In this document: positions 14,310 to 24,183 of the stretch, piece by piece
How the letters are laid out: the number at the start of each line of letters is the position of its first letter
Numbering within the stretch: the stretch's first letter is position 1
Assembly: GCF_001467745.1 (NCBI RefSeq)
Contig: NZ_LNYG01000013.1
Location: 741,909-805,908 of the forward strand
Reading direction: 5' to 3'
DNA from: Legionella jamestowniensis
GTDB taxonomy: Bacteria; Pseudomonadota; Gammaproteobacteria; Legionellales; Legionellaceae
Length of the DNA: 64,000 bases
The notes under the pieces: model-generated
The model's database searches: none
Seen by the model: only the letters and a program-made list of their open reading frames with translations
Told to the model about the DNA's origin: nothing
Made by a program: the position numbers and the translations under genes

Positions 14310-15467
14310 TTAACCGAAGGCATTAATCCCAGTAATATGTCGTCCTAATACAAGCGTATGAACATTATCAGTACCTTCGTAGGTAAAGACTGACTCCAGA
14401 TTAAGCATGTGCCGAATGACATGATACTCGAGACTAATACCATTTCCACCCAATAAATTGCGGCATTTGCGAGCAATCTCTAAAGCCTCTCGACAAGCAT
14501 TCCCTTTAGCAAGAGAAATCATGACAGGTGTTTCACGTTGCTGATCTTTTAAGCGACCAATCTGCAAGTTTAGACACTGAGCTTTAAGAATTTCCGTATA
14601 CATCATGGCCAAATCTTTCTGAATTAATTGAAAAGAGGCCAATGGCTTCTCGAATTGTTTACGTTCAAGTAAATAATCACGTGTAATGTCAAAACAAGCC
14701 ATGGCAGCTCCCATTGCGCCCCAGGCGATACCATAACGCGCTTGGCTTAAACAACTTAACGCAGCCCCCAATCCTTTATCACTGCCCGGCAGTAAATTTT
14801 CATCGGGGACAAAGACATCTTCCAATACTAATTCACCCGTAATTGAAGCACGCAGGGACATTTTTTGTTTAATTTCAGGACAACTAAAACCTTTGAATTC
14901 TTTTTCAACAATAAAACCACGTATGCCCGCTTCCGTTTTAGCCCACACAATTGCCACATCGGCGATGGGGGCATTGGTAATCCACATTTTAGAACCATTC
15001 AACCGCCAACCACCGTTTACCTTCTTGGCATTGGTGCGCATACTAGCCGGATCGGAACCTGAATCAGGTTCAGTCAAGCCGAAACAACCAATGATTTTAC
15101 CCGCAGCCATTGCCGGCAATAAACGTTTTCTTTGTTCTTCATTGCCGTAACGGAAAATAGGATACATACAAAGGGAACTTTGCACGGACACGAAGCTGCG
15201 TAAACCGCTATCCCCTCTCTCCAGTTCCTGGCATACCAACCCATAAGCGACATAAGAGGCCTCAGCCCCACCGTATTCAGCTGGCAGGGTTAAACCTAAC
15301 AGCCCCAAATCGGCTGATTTTTGGATTAATTGACGAGGAAATTCGGCATGCTCGAAGGCCTCAGCCATTAAAGGTACTACATCTTGACTTACAAAACGCG
15401 AAACGCTATCGCGAATCATGCGCTCGTCATCGTGCAATTGTTCGTCAAGAAATAACAAATCGTCCAC
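14310..15467 (-). CDS. gcdH: Glutaryl-CoA dehydrogenase-type acyl-CoA dehydrogenase
   Basis: This 385-residue flavoprotein of the acyl-CoA dehydrogenase family oxidises and decarboxylates glutaryl-CoA to crotonyl-CoA in lysine and tryptophan breakdown. GcdH-type segments are visible: GCFGLTEPDSGSDP (FAD site), MSLRASITGELVLEDVFVP, ARYGIAWGAMGAAMAC and the catalytic Glu at about 364 in TYEGTDNVH. The length is normal. Its start overlaps the end of the fused E1 gene by 23 bp, so both are in one operon; a 2-oxoacid dehydrogenase E1 beside GcdH fits an amino-acid degradation route that makes and uses acyl-CoAs. Confidence 0.92.
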   Translation of the reverse strand: MDDLLFLDEQLHDDERMIRDSVSRFVSQDVVPLMAEAFEHAEFPRQLIQKSADLGLLGLTLPAEYGGAEASYVAYGLVCQELERGDSGLRSFVSVQSSLCMYPIFRYGNEEQRKRLLPAMAAGKIIGCFGLTEPDSGSDPASMRTNAKKVNGGWRLNGSKMWITNAPIADVAIVWAKTEAGIRGFIVEKEFKGFSCPEIKQKMSLRASITGELVLEDVFVPDENLLPGSDKGLGAALSCLSQARYGIAWGAMGAAMACFDITRDYLLERKQFEKPLASFQLIQKDLAMMYTEILKAQCLNLQIGRLKDQQRETPVMISLAKGNACREALEIARKCRNLLGGNGISLEYHVIRHMLNLESVFTYEGTDNVHTLVLGRHITGINAFG

Positions 15468-17691
15468 GTTCCTTCTCCCTTTTCACTGAATGCAATGCCA
15501 AAACGGCTGCAATAATTGAATCTCGGCTAGGTAATAAATATTGCCAGGCAGTTCCCAATGGTATAAAACAATCCTCGCCGGTAATCCGTTTAATTTTCAG
15601 ACGGTTTGGTGCTTGCTCCATTAATAAGGTCATTAAACCTTCACTCACTGAACCACTCCGGCGTCCCTCATCGACGATTAAAACACGCTTTGCTTTTGCA
15701 ACTTCGCGAATGATCGCGTCTGCAGGTAAAGGATTTAGCCAACGTAAATCAACAAGTTTTACATCGATGCTATGTTGCTCTTTCAAAATTTTGGCGGCCT
15801 GGCATGATAAATAATAACCATTGGCATAACTTAAAATAACTGTCTCACCCTCACCACGAACCCCCACTTCACCAGCTTCAACTGTTTTATCATTGGATGG
15901 ATATTCAAAAAGCCAACCATTATCCCCTGTCTCATGTAAATCCTTCGTCATATAAAGCGCGATAGGTTCTAAAAAGACAACAACACGACCTTCCTGATGC
16001 GCAAGTTTCATGCAAGTGCGAAGCATCATAGCCGCATCAGGCCCATTGGAAGGACAGGCAACTAACACCCCTGGTAAGTCACGAAGCACCGCAATGGAAT
16101 TATCATTGTGGAAATGACCCCCGAACCCTTTTTGATACGCCAATGAAGCAATGCGTATTACCATTGGATTTTGATATTGACCATTGGAGAAAAAAGATAG
16201 CGTGGAGGCTTCGCCACGTAATTGATCCTCGGCATTATGTAAATATGCTAAAAACTGAATTTCCGGCACCGGTAAAAAGCCATTATGAGATAACCCAATG
16301 GCAGTGCCTAAGATTGTTGTTTCATCAAGCAGGGAATCAAATACCCTTCGCTGGCCAAAACGCGCTTGTAAATCGGCAGTCACACGATAGACGCCCCCTT
16401 TTTTTCCTACATCCTCCCCAAACACTAACATGTTAGGGTATTGCATCATCAAATCCGTTAAGGCGAAATTAATGTTTTGACAAAGGTTACGTTTCATACC
16501 GAGCTGATTATAGCTATTACCAAACACTTTCTGTCGCCTTACTTCATCAGCAGGCAAATAAACACGCTTATTGCGAATTTTTGGCAAAATGGAAGACATG
16601 ACTTCGCTTGCACTACTCATTTTAGGAAGACGAATCGCTTCTGTCGCTTTTGCTTCAATGAGAGCACGATTATCCTGATACAAATCAATCATGGCCTTTA
16701 AACCCATCCACCCTTCACGGTATAGAATCGCAGCAGTATACAGTAAGGGATCATTCGCTTCCCGCTGCTCAATTTCAATTTGAGTATTGTATTGTGACTC
16801 AATATCAGAGCCGGCATGTCCTAATAAACGCACACACTTCATGTGTAAAAAGACAGGTTGCTTTTTTATTCTGGCCAAATATTCAGCTTCCTGGGTTTTC
16901 TCATAAATATCCGCAATATTTAATCCGTCGCAACTTATATAATGCAAACCAGGTCGTTCTTTTATGGAGTGTTCTATCCAGTTTTGAGGGGTTGGAACCG
17001 AAATTCCAATACCATTGTCTTCGCAAATTAAAATTAAAGGTAAAGGGTAGGGTTGCGAGGCAATCCAGGCACATGCATTCAAGGTTGTCTGTGCACTGGC
17101 ATGATTAGTTGAAGCATCGCCAAAAGAACATAAAATAACGGCATCAACGGGCAATTTACTGTTAATTGCTAATTCTTTCGCTCGAGTAATCGACAATGCT
17201 GCCCCTAATGCTTTTGGTAAATGAGACGCAATGGTTGAAGTTTGGGGAGGAATAGTTAAAGGGACGCTTCCAAAAACCTTATGGCGCCCCCCTGCAATGG
17301 GATCATCGGCAGCAGCCACTAAAGATAATAAAATATCTCTCACACCGTCAGTGCTCGAGAGTTGTTTTGCACGCTGTACGTAAAAAGCCCCACTGCGATA
17401 ATGTAAAAAGGCCATATCGCTAGTTCTAAAAATTTTACCAAAGACAGCGTTGCCTTCATGACCGCTACTACCAATCGTGTAGTAAGACAAACCTTTTTCT
17501 TTCAATTGCCGGGCAATAAGGTCTAACAATCGGGATTTAATCTGTGAATCAAATAACTCTATGACCGTTTTTTTATCCAGTCCCACTTCTATAGGTCTGG
17601 TTGCCGTGCGCAAGAGAGGAAAATTACCTTCTTTTATTCGGCTAATGAATTGTTCATCGACTACGCTCGCTCTATCTAGCATCTTAAACAC
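15445..17691 (-). CDS. Fused alpha-beta E1 of a 2-oxoacid dehydrogenase
   Basis: This 748-residue protein joins the two E1 subunits of branched-chain-type 2-oxoacid dehydrogenases. Residues up to about 380 are the alpha part with YYTIGSSGHEG and the thiamine-diphosphate motif GDASTN (191-196). Residues from about 400 are the beta part with FGEDVGKKGGVYRVT, FDSLLDETTILGTAIGLSHNG and RVLIVDEGRRSGSVSEG. It decarboxylates a branched-chain or aromatic 2-oxoacid and passes the acyl group to an E2 lipoyl domain; no E2 or E3 gene is in this window. It is the first gene of an operon with gcdH. The 252-bp upstream region is structured. Confidence 0.9.
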   Translation of the reverse strand: MFKMLDRASVVDEQFISRIKEGNFPLLRTATRPIEVGLDKKTVIELFDSQIKSRLLDLIARQLKEKGLSYYTIGSSGHEGNAVFGKIFRTSDMAFLHYRSGAFYVQRAKQLSSTDGVRDILLSLVAAADDPIAGGRHKVFGSVPLTIPPQTSTIASHLPKALGAALSITRAKELAINSKLPVDAVILCSFGDASTNHASAQTTLNACAWIASQPYPLPLILICEDNGIGISVPTPQNWIEHSIKERPGLHYISCDGLNIADIYEKTQEAEYLARIKKQPVFLHMKCVRLLGHAGSDIESQYNTQIEIEQREANDPLLYTAAILYREGWMGLKAMIDLYQDNRALIEAKATEAIRLPKMSSASEVMSSILPKIRNKRVYLPADEVRRQKVFGNSYNQLGMKRNLCQNINFALTDLMMQYPNMLVFGEDVGKKGGVYRVTADLQARFGQRRVFDSLLDETTILGTAIGLSHNGFLPVPEIQFLAYLHNAEDQLRGEASTLSFFSNGQYQNPMVIRIASLAYQKGFGGHFHNDNSIAVLRDLPGVLVACPSNGPDAAMMLRTCMKLAHQEGRVVVFLEPIALYMTKDLHETGDNGWLFEYPSNDKTVEAGEVGVRGEGETVILSYANGYYLSCQAAKILKEQHSIDVKLVDLRWLNPLPADAIIREVAKAKRVLIVDEGRRSGSVSEGLMTLLMEQAPNRLKIKRITGEDCFIPLGTAWQYLLPSRDSIIAAVLALHSVKREKERGRFVIS

Positions 17692-17943
17692 CCTGTCTTA
17701 GTAGCACTTCATCAAGTGTTTTAACTGATGAATGCATTTAGTCTCCCCATCTCGGGGTGATATCCTTTCTGGTCATTCGTTTTAAGCTTGAATTGCCTGG
17801 CATCAGCCTTCGGGCTATGACCTGAACATGTATTTTCTGTCGACAGATATCAAGAAATCGATAGCTTTGCCGATACAGTGGGCATCAGTATAGTGAAATG
17901 CCTCAATAAATGACAAGCAAATTAACTTACTCAAGGAAGTAAT
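17692..17943. promoter_or_regulatory. Divergent upstream region of the E1 operon and fliK
   Basis: This 252-bp gap should hold promoters for both directions. Read toward the E1 gene it contains small GC hairpins, AGCC/GGCT near 17806-17817 and CCCC/GGGG near 17745-17758, plus an imperfect CACTT/AAGTG hairpin near 17705-17720. The spacing suggests a structured leader, but the sequence matches no riboswitch class that I recognise. AAGGAAGT just before 17944 is the ribosome site of the fliK gene. Confidence 0.4.
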
Positions 17944-19116
17944 ATGGCTATTGATATGCCAGGTAATATGCCGATGGTGAGACTTGAGCCCATGCAAGAG
18001 CTAAAACTCACCAAGCCAACCACGGAACTTTACGTAGGGCAACTATTAAAAACTGTGGTCGTAAAAGCATTAAGCGAAAATCAAGTACTGATTAATATCA
18101 ACGGCCAAAACATTAATGCCCGTACTTCACATCATATCAATCCAGGTGAATTATTGCGGGTAAAAGTAGTACAGACGAAGGGAGAAACCGTTTTACAGAT
18201 CTTGCGTGCTCCGCCAGAATACAGCTTACTGCACAAGGCGCTTATGCAAACATTGCCTAAACAGGCATCACCCGCTTTTTTATTAGCAAGTCTAAGTGAG
18301 CTTAACTCCTTTTCCAACTTACCACCCATGATTAGCCAACAAATCCAACATTTACTGGCCAGTTTCTCACCTTTGGCTCATTTACCACAGCAGTTAGCAC
18401 AAGCCATAGGTTATAGTGGGTTATTTTTAGAAAACACATTGGCCAACTGGCGTAAGACAGATTCTAGGGAGCCCTTGACGAAAGATTTTAAAGGACAATG
18501 TATTAAGTTACGCGGATTACTCAATGAACAGCTGGGGACGTCTTCGGTAAAAGCAGCCTTCTATGAACCAGAGACTTTTCCTCTACTTAGCAACATTCCA
18601 CAACCGCAGCGAAATTTAACCCCCGTCTCCTTTACAGGCCAAACAGTAGAACATATTTTAGCAATGCTGCACGAACAAACCACACAAACATTAGCTCGCA
18701 TTGAAACGAACCAACTGCTACATTTGCTTCACTCTCAAGGTGAATCTTATCGCTTGCTATTTGAACTACCTATCCATACGTTATTAGGTTTGGAAGTTAT
18801 TCCTTTGAAAATTGAAGAACACCGCCCACAACAAGCATCAAAGACTGCTAAATTAAGTTGGTCTATGAGCTTTGCCATACATCTTAGTCATCTTGGGGAT
18901 ATACAAGCCAAAGTAAAATTACAAGATACTGCCCTTGACATTCAAATTAATGCTGATAAAAAAGAAACTGTTGATTATTTGACCGACCAACAACAAACCT
19001 TCACCAATTTACTGGAACCATTGGGATTAACACTTAACTTATGGAATGTAGATTTCGGCTTACTGACTGAAGAAATGGATATCAGTAATCTTCATTTGTT
19101 GGATATAAAAATATGA
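17944..19116 (+). CDS. fliK: Flagellar hook-length control protein FliK-like
   Basis: This 390-residue protein is Gln/Leu-rich, with a long helical, low-conservation middle and a compact C-terminal domain. The C-terminal region (SWSMSFAIHLSHLGDIQAKVKLQDTALDIQINADK) is the FliK hook-length control C-domain pattern, with two strands, LGxIxxxVxL and a Trp-containing tail. FliK is an exported ruler that switches flagellar secretion specificity through FlhB. AAGGAAGT precedes ATG 17944. It overlaps an FlhB-like C-domain gene by 4 bp, which fits that partnership. The rest of the flagellar genes are elsewhere. Confidence 0.8.
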   Translation: MAIDMPGNMPMVRLEPMQELKLTKPTTELYVGQLLKTVVVKALSENQVLININGQNINARTSHHINPGELLRVKVVQTKGETVLQILRAPPEYSLLHKALMQTLPKQASPAFLLASLSELNSFSNLPPMISQQIQHLLASFSPLAHLPQQLAQAIGYSGLFLENTLANWRKTDSREPLTKDFKGQCIKLRGLLNEQLGTSSVKAAFYEPETFPLLSNIPQPQRNLTPVSFTGQTVEHILAMLHEQTTQTLARIETNQLLHLLHSQGESYRLLFELPIHTLLGLEVIPLKIEEHRPQQASKTAKLSWSMSFAIHLSHLGDIQAKVKLQDTALDIQINADKKETVDYLTDQQQTFTNLLEPLGLTLNLWNVDFGLLTEEMDISNLHLLDIKI

Positions 19117-19385
19117 GCAAAGACAAAACCAAAGCGGTGGCCTTGCACTATGATGGCAAATCAGCCCCTAAGGTGACTGCAAAAGGAGAAGGCTTTATTG
19201 CAGAGCAAATTATTAAAGTTGCTAAAGAGCATGGTATCCCTTTGCAGCAAAATGAACAATTAACCGAACTTCTCGCTCAAGTGGAATTAAATAAAGAAAT
19301 CCCGCGAAGCCTGTATGTTGCTGTCGCCCAATTGCTGACTTTTCTCTATTATATCAACGAGAAAAAGCCCCAGGATTATCAATAA
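19113..19385 (+). CDS. FlhB C-terminal domain-like protein
   Basis: This 90-residue protein corresponds to the cytoplasmic FlhBc domain of the type III export switch, without membrane helices. KAVALHYDGKSAPKVTAKGEGFIAEQIIKVAKEHGIPL matches the segment after the NPTH cleavage site, and LYVAVAQLLTFLYYIN matches the last helix. The NPTH autocleavage loop itself is absent. It overlaps fliK (ATGA). Such free-standing FlhBc-like proteins are found beside FliK-like proteins in several gammaproteobacteria and may stand in for the cleaved FlhB fragment. Confidence 0.85.
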   Translation: MSKDKTKAVALHYDGKSAPKVTAKGEGFIAEQIIKVAKEHGIPLQQNEQLTELLAQVELNKEIPRSLYVAVAQLLTFLYYINEKKPQDYQ

Positions 19386-19446
19386 CTGGCAAAAGATGTT
19401 CAAATATTCTACAATTCAGTTACCTGAGCAAGACTTGAGGTAAATT

Positions 19447-19779
19447 ATGAAAGGGATAACATTAGTACCGATGTCAGTCATTTTGACAGCTTGTGGTTTT
19501 ACCAATACTGACGTGGTTGAATACCGAAAAGTCAGTGTTACTCCCGTTGTTACAACTCGTGTTGTATCTACCCCTGTTTATACAAATCGCTGCTGCAAAA
19601 CGGTCGTTGCACCAAGAAGATGTTGCCCAACAGCTACTACCGCTGTGGTTACCACACCAAGTTGCTGTGGCAGTGTCGTTACGACCCCCGTAGTAACAAC
19701 ACCGGTTGTCTATGATTCAGTGAACATCGTAGACACTGAACCGGTTGATGTAACAACCACAACCGTAGAATATTATTAA
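19447..19779 (+). CDS. Cys-rich, Val/Thr repeat lipoprotein
   Basis: This 110-residue protein is probably exported. Near the start VILTAC looks like a lipobox (cysteine at residue 16), so it would be lipid-anchored. The rest is low complexity, with repeated VVTTP and TPVV units and cysteine pairs (RCCKT, RCCPT, SCCGS) spaced about 12-20 residues apart. The paired cysteines suggest metal binding or disulphide cross-linking in the envelope. AGACTTGAGG precedes ATG 19447. The family is not recognised and no partner is evident. Confidence 0.65.
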   Translation: MKGITLVPMSVILTACGFTNTDVVEYRKVSVTPVVTTRVVSTPVYTNRCCKTVVAPRRCCPTATTAVVTTPSCCGSVVTTPVVTTPVVYDSVNIVDTEPVDVTTTTVEYY

Positions 19780-19853
19780 AAGTAGCTTTAAGCTCGCAAC
19801 TTCAAGATTGCTTTTATGGAATCTTGATGGGCGTTATACCGAATTAGCGAAGC

Positions 19854-22800
19854 TTATCGCGCACCGAAGCTAACTTGTGGAGCTGCTTTAGCTGTAATTA
19901 GTTGTGTGAATGTTTCAGGCAAATTTGTTTCCTTATTATGTGCTTGCATGACTGAACTATGTTGTTGCGATAAGCAATCTAAATAGCCTGTTTCAGCATA
20001 ATTCGTATTCAATTCGGAGATGACCCCCGGATCATCTTCATTATCTGTTGCTTGCACTTTAGAAGGACCCCCTTGATCTTCCATGCTCACTGCCGCCACA
20101 GCGCCTTGTAAATTGTATTTATTATAGGCAATATCCAATTTTTCCTGAACAGCAGCAAGAGTAGCATTCCCGGAAACATAATCAGTTAATGCTTCAATGA
20201 CTGCTTTTTTATCAGCAGGCAGTCTTGTCGGGCTTGCAGAGTCAATGCTTCTTAAAAGTCCTACACGGCCTGCTACTGCCTGTTCTCGTTCATTAGCACT
20301 TTTACAACCAGCGATAGAGACTGGCTCAATGAACACAGAAAGTGCTTGCGCAAGCATGCCAAATTGTTTACGTTGATGCTCATCATTGGCCATCATTTTA
20401 AATAAAGTTTGCACAGCTAGTGATTGCAAATCAGCTGCAGGCGCTATAGAACCCGTGCCTTTCCACAATGCTTTCTGGGCAGTTAAGAATTCCATCGTTT
20501 CTTTACCTTGTTGGGAATCTTTAAAATAATGATCTCCATCGCGTGCTTGAGGTAAAAACGATAGATAGGAGGCATGGGCAGTTCGGTAAGCAGAGGTAAC
20601 ACTGTCCCTTAGCATCGGTGAAAAAGATGCCGAATGATAACTTAAGGTAGCTAATAACGCTAAATCCGTCATTACTGCAGCTTCGCGCGTGGCGCCATCT
20701 GAGGCACCGTAACTCAATTCATTGGTATGTTGATTAACCGGTATATTTTGCACATAGACTAATGCATTCATCTTTCCACTTTCCAATTGCGCTAAGTTGT
20801 ATAAGTGAGATCCTTTTAAAATTCGCGCCGCACTGGCACGCTGTTTATTCGCCGATTCAAAAAAACTGTTGTCGTAAGCTTTGGTGTGCAGAGATGTTAG
20901 CAGATTATAAATAACAGGACCTTGGTAAGTTTGATTTTTAGCCGTTAATAATCGATGAACATAACCAAGCTTGTCGCGAACATCCTCTACTGCTTTTTTA
21001 TGGGACCCTGATTTAATCGCCATAGAAGGAATTCGTGCCTCGATCGTAGGATTATCATGTGCAGTTACAGTTTGGCGAACGGGATCATAATGGCAACGAG
21101 TAATTACTCGGATAGCTACTTTATCATGACCATATTGCTTATCATGAGCCGTTTCATTGGTAGCGCTAATGAGTATAGAGCTTTCATTGTCCGCATCCGT
21201 TCTTAAATAATCCCAGCCTGTTGCCGTTGTGCTGGTAAAGGAATGTTTATTCAAACCTTTTGTCAGTAATACGCTTAAATTAGCAATTGACTGGTGATCG
21301 CGCCCTTCCATTATTTTATCAACGAGTAGTTCGCGTGAACGTTTAGCCAACTCAACCCGTGCTTTATCCAATTTTTTATTTAAGCCAACATAATCAATAG
21401 TAGTACCGGTAGCTGATGCTTTTAACACACTCGCAAATTCATCCAACGTCATCGTATTAATTGCTTGCATTAACTCAAGACGCGCGTCTTCCGTGAGTAA
21501 AGCAACTTTGGCATTTTTTTCCAGGGCCCGCAGACTCAAAGAAACATGCATCATAAGCTCTTCTTGCAGCGCGATGACGCTAGAGCGTCGGGAAGAGGCA
21601 AAGAAGTTATCCAAAAGCACATCCATACCACGGGTGCTATCCATCCTGGCTTTAAATTTATCTTTAAGATTAGGGACCTTCTCAATATCGATATTACACC
21701 AGGTAACGGGAGTCACCTCACTACCAAGCAGACTGGTTAAATCGTCTTTTGTTCCTTCTCTTCCCGTGATTAATCGATAAATTTCAGCATAATTTGCATC
21801 ATTTAATGTAAGCGCAAGAATGACATGTCCCTGAGGGTCAAAAATGAGTTTTTTTGCTTCAGTGCGTTGGGCTATTTCCAACGCTTTGGTTACTAAATAA
21901 TTCTGATAAACCGCTTCTGCTGTCTTCTGTTTCTTTGCCAAATCCCTTTGAGAGAATTGGACCATAGATTGGTAGTGATGAATGGTTTTTTCAATTTGAC
22001 GTCCAACCAATGACTGGGTGGCTTGCTCGGGATGTTGGAGTACTTGGCTCACTTTTTCCTTAAGTCCTGGTTGAATGTGGTGTTCAAAAAACTTTTCTTT
22101 TTCATGTTCCTGCTTAAGATCATAAAGAGCATAAAGAGCATCTTCATGGGATTTGAGCAGATTATTTTTTATAAATTCAATGTCTTCATCGTTATTGGTC
22201 AAATTTGCCCGTTTATATAATTCAAAGATCAAACCGGCCGCCCGTGAATTATGTTTACCGCTCCATTTGGCAAATAAAGCATCTTTATTTACACGTTGCA
22301 TGTGTTTATTCAGTATCTGTACCGTCAATCCATTTCGGTTGATATCATCCATTAAATTACTGAAAAAATTGCTTTTATAAGCATTGGGTTTTTCTGCCAG
22401 ATATTTTTTTATTGCTTTAAGAGCAGGGTCTGCTTGATGAAAAGCAATCAGTACCTCTTCCCGATCTTTCAAATGGTCATAAATTGTAGTTTCAAGATGT
22501 CTATAGGAAGTACTGCTTTCAGCATCTTCGTTAAGGGCATTTGCTCGTTGATCAGGAGCTTGTAGTAACGAAAATAAAACAGTTTTTTGTTCAGCTTGCT
22601 GGTGTAAAAAGAGAGGTGTTTGATTAATACTCTCTTTGATTTCTTGCAAGGTATCTTCACCAATAAAGGGCTGTATTTGTCTTTGTAAACTGACAGGAAG
22701 ACTAAAAAATTTTTCTGGATTCTCTTTAACTAGTGCAGCAGCCAATAAAGGATGTGAATAGATGACGTTATCCAGTAGCTCCTGCTTATCGTGCACGATA

Positions 22801-23429
22801 TCCAGTATTATTTGTATAAATTCTAATGTTTTATTGTTTTCAGTGTCTTGCAAGAGTAAATAGGAGCATAATTCATGGAGCAGAAAAGAAAAAAATTCAG
22901 GCGCCTTCCCCCACAGTAAAATTAATTTATCGTCCAGGTGAGGTAATGCCTTATCATTTTCATAAAATTTTATGAGACTTTGCGCCAGGGAAAGATTCGG
23001 ATAATTAATACCCAATAATTCTTTAAACTCATGCTCGAGGTGTTGTCTTTCAACGCTTGATGTTGGGTGACTTTGCCACTGACGATAAAGAGATCCTGCT
23101 AATTTTTTTTTATCTTCCTCAGAAATACCCTTCGTCACAATGTTTTCTAATGAAAAATCTTCCTTCGATACCCCAAGATGTTCATACAGCTTGGCAATCC
23201 ACCTAGCTGCCTGTGAATTGGCTGATCTATCCTTTTTGCGCGCCCACCAAAACAGGCTTATCAGTTCCTTATCGGTTAAACTTGCTAATTTTTCGGTTAA
23301 AGCCGCAACAGAGAGCTTATCGTTTTCAAGTAACTGGATAATGTCGTTAAAAAAACTCTTTTTCATCGCATCTTCGACAGAGTTTCCTTTATTGGCGACA
23401 TAGGTTCGTAAATCTAAAAGCAAAGCCAT
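19854..23429 (-). CDS. Large effector-like protein with a CX5R motif (1191 aa)
   Basis: The family is not firmly recognised. It has no signal peptide or membrane helix, and is mostly helical with long charged coiled stretches in residues 1-600. A C-terminal part (about 730-1060) contains GCKSANER, with C1042 and R1048 in CX5R spacing, the cysteine phosphatase loop of inositide phosphatases (CKSGKDRT in SopB/IpgD, and similar in Legionella SidF and SidP). The last 140 residues are polar and acidic (EDQGGPSKVQATDNEDDPG), as often found in Dot/Icm substrates. I infer a translocated phosphoinositide phosphatase, or a diverged relative. Monocistronic. Confidence 0.65.
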   Translation of the reverse strand: MALLLDLRTYVANKGNSVEDAMKKSFFNDIIQLLENDKLSVAALTEKLASLTDKELISLFWWARKKDRSANSQAARWIAKLYEHLGVSKEDFSLENIVTKGISEEDKKKLAGSLYRQWQSHPTSSVERQHLEHEFKELLGINYPNLSLAQSLIKFYENDKALPHLDDKLILLWGKAPEFFSFLLHELCSYLLLQDTENNKTLEFIQIILDIVHDKQELLDNVIYSHPLLAAALVKENPEKFFSLPVSLQRQIQPFIGEDTLQEIKESINQTPLFLHQQAEQKTVLFSLLQAPDQRANALNEDAESSTSYRHLETTIYDHLKDREEVLIAFHQADPALKAIKKYLAEKPNAYKSNFFSNLMDDINRNGLTVQILNKHMQRVNKDALFAKWSGKHNSRAAGLIFELYKRANLTNNDEDIEFIKNNLLKSHEDALYALYDLKQEHEKEKFFEHHIQPGLKEKVSQVLQHPEQATQSLVGRQIEKTIHHYQSMVQFSQRDLAKKQKTAEAVYQNYLVTKALEIAQRTEAKKLIFDPQGHVILALTLNDANYAEIYRLITGREGTKDDLTSLLGSEVTPVTWCNIDIEKVPNLKDKFKARMDSTRGMDVLLDNFFASSRRSSVIALQEELMMHVSLSLRALEKNAKVALLTEDARLELMQAINTMTLDEFASVLKASATGTTIDYVGLNKKLDKARVELAKRSRELLVDKIMEGRDHQSIANLSVLLTKGLNKHSFTSTTATGWDYLRTDADNESSILISATNETAHDKQYGHDKVAIRVITRCHYDPVRQTVTAHDNPTIEARIPSMAIKSGSHKKAVEDVRDKLGYVHRLLTAKNQTYQGPVIYNLLTSLHTKAYDNSFFESANKQRASAARILKGSHLYNLAQLESGKMNALVYVQNIPVNQHTNELSYGASDGATREAAVMTDLALLATLSYHSASFSPMLRDSVTSAYRTAHASYLSFLPQARDGDHYFKDSQQGKETMEFLTAQKALWKGTGSIAPAADLQSLAVQTLFKMMANDEHQRKQFGMLAQALSVFIEPVSIAGCKSANEREQAVAGRVGLLRSIDSASPTRLPADKKAVIEALTDYVSGNATLAAVQEKLDIAYNKYNLQGAVAAVSMEDQGGPSKVQATDNEDDPGVISELNTNYAETGYLDCLSQQHSSVMQAHNKETNLPETFTQLITAKAAPQVSFGAR

Positions 23430-23703
23430 TATGCAGTACCCGAATTAAGCCGTTAATTATAAAGTATAGAACTTTGCTTAAGAGAGTATTATTTGCGCAT
23501 TTAGAAAGATAAAATTTACAATACTGTTACATTTTCAAAATAAAAAATGATCTATTTATTCAATGAATAAGTCCGTATGATAGAACTTTTTAATTTTCCG
23601 GTGAAATAACGTTTAATCTAGAGACTTACTAAAGTCTGAGCAATTACCCAATAAATTGTTAATTTTTGTGCACATTAAGTATGAAAGGGATCAGGAGACA
23701 ATA

Positions 23704-24129
23704 ATGTGGCTAGTCTTTGCAATTACAGCAGCACTTTTATGGGGGTTAAATTATTCGCTTGCGGAAAAAGTACTTCAGAGTATATCTCCAGTCACCTTAT
23801 TAGCCTTGGAAATGTTAGTTGGCGCTATTGTTTTTTTACTGATGTCTTATTTCACCACATTTAAAAAAGACATAGCCCTTCTTATGACGGACTCCAATTT
23901 GCTGTGGCTCACTATTCTTGAAGTCATTATTGTTCTTGCAGCAAGTTTTTTTATTGTCTACTCGATACAATTTAAAAATGCAACCTTAGCAGGTATTGTC
24001 GAATTAATTTATCCCTTATTTATTATCCTTTTCACCTGGCTTCTTTTCGGAGAAAACCACATTGATGCATCCGTGATAATTGGGGGCACTCTCATTTTTG
24101 TTGGTGTTGCTTTTATAAGCATCTCTTAA
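23704..24129 (+). CDS. Half-size EamA-type membrane protein
   Basis: This 141-residue protein has four or five transmembrane segments, equal to one EamA repeat. ATG 23704 is preceded by AGGAG at 23694-23698; the in-frame upstream ATG at 23656 adds a charged extension without a ribosome site. WLVFAITAALLWGLNYSLAEKVL and the late GIVELIYPLFIILFTWLLFGE are typical of small DMT proteins that act as paired or homodimeric transporters. The substrate is unknown. Confidence 0.75.
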   Translation: MWLVFAITAALLWGLNYSLAEKVLQSISPVTLLALEMLVGAIVFLLMSYFTTFKKDIALLMTDSNLLWLTILEVIIVLAASFFIVYSIQFKNATLAGIVELIYPLFIILFTWLLFGENHIDASVIIGGTLIFVGVAFISIS

Positions 24130-24183
24130 CTGGAAGCTTCGATAAGTTGCGGCAATCGCAAAGGAGTACCGCATCTTCTCTGA

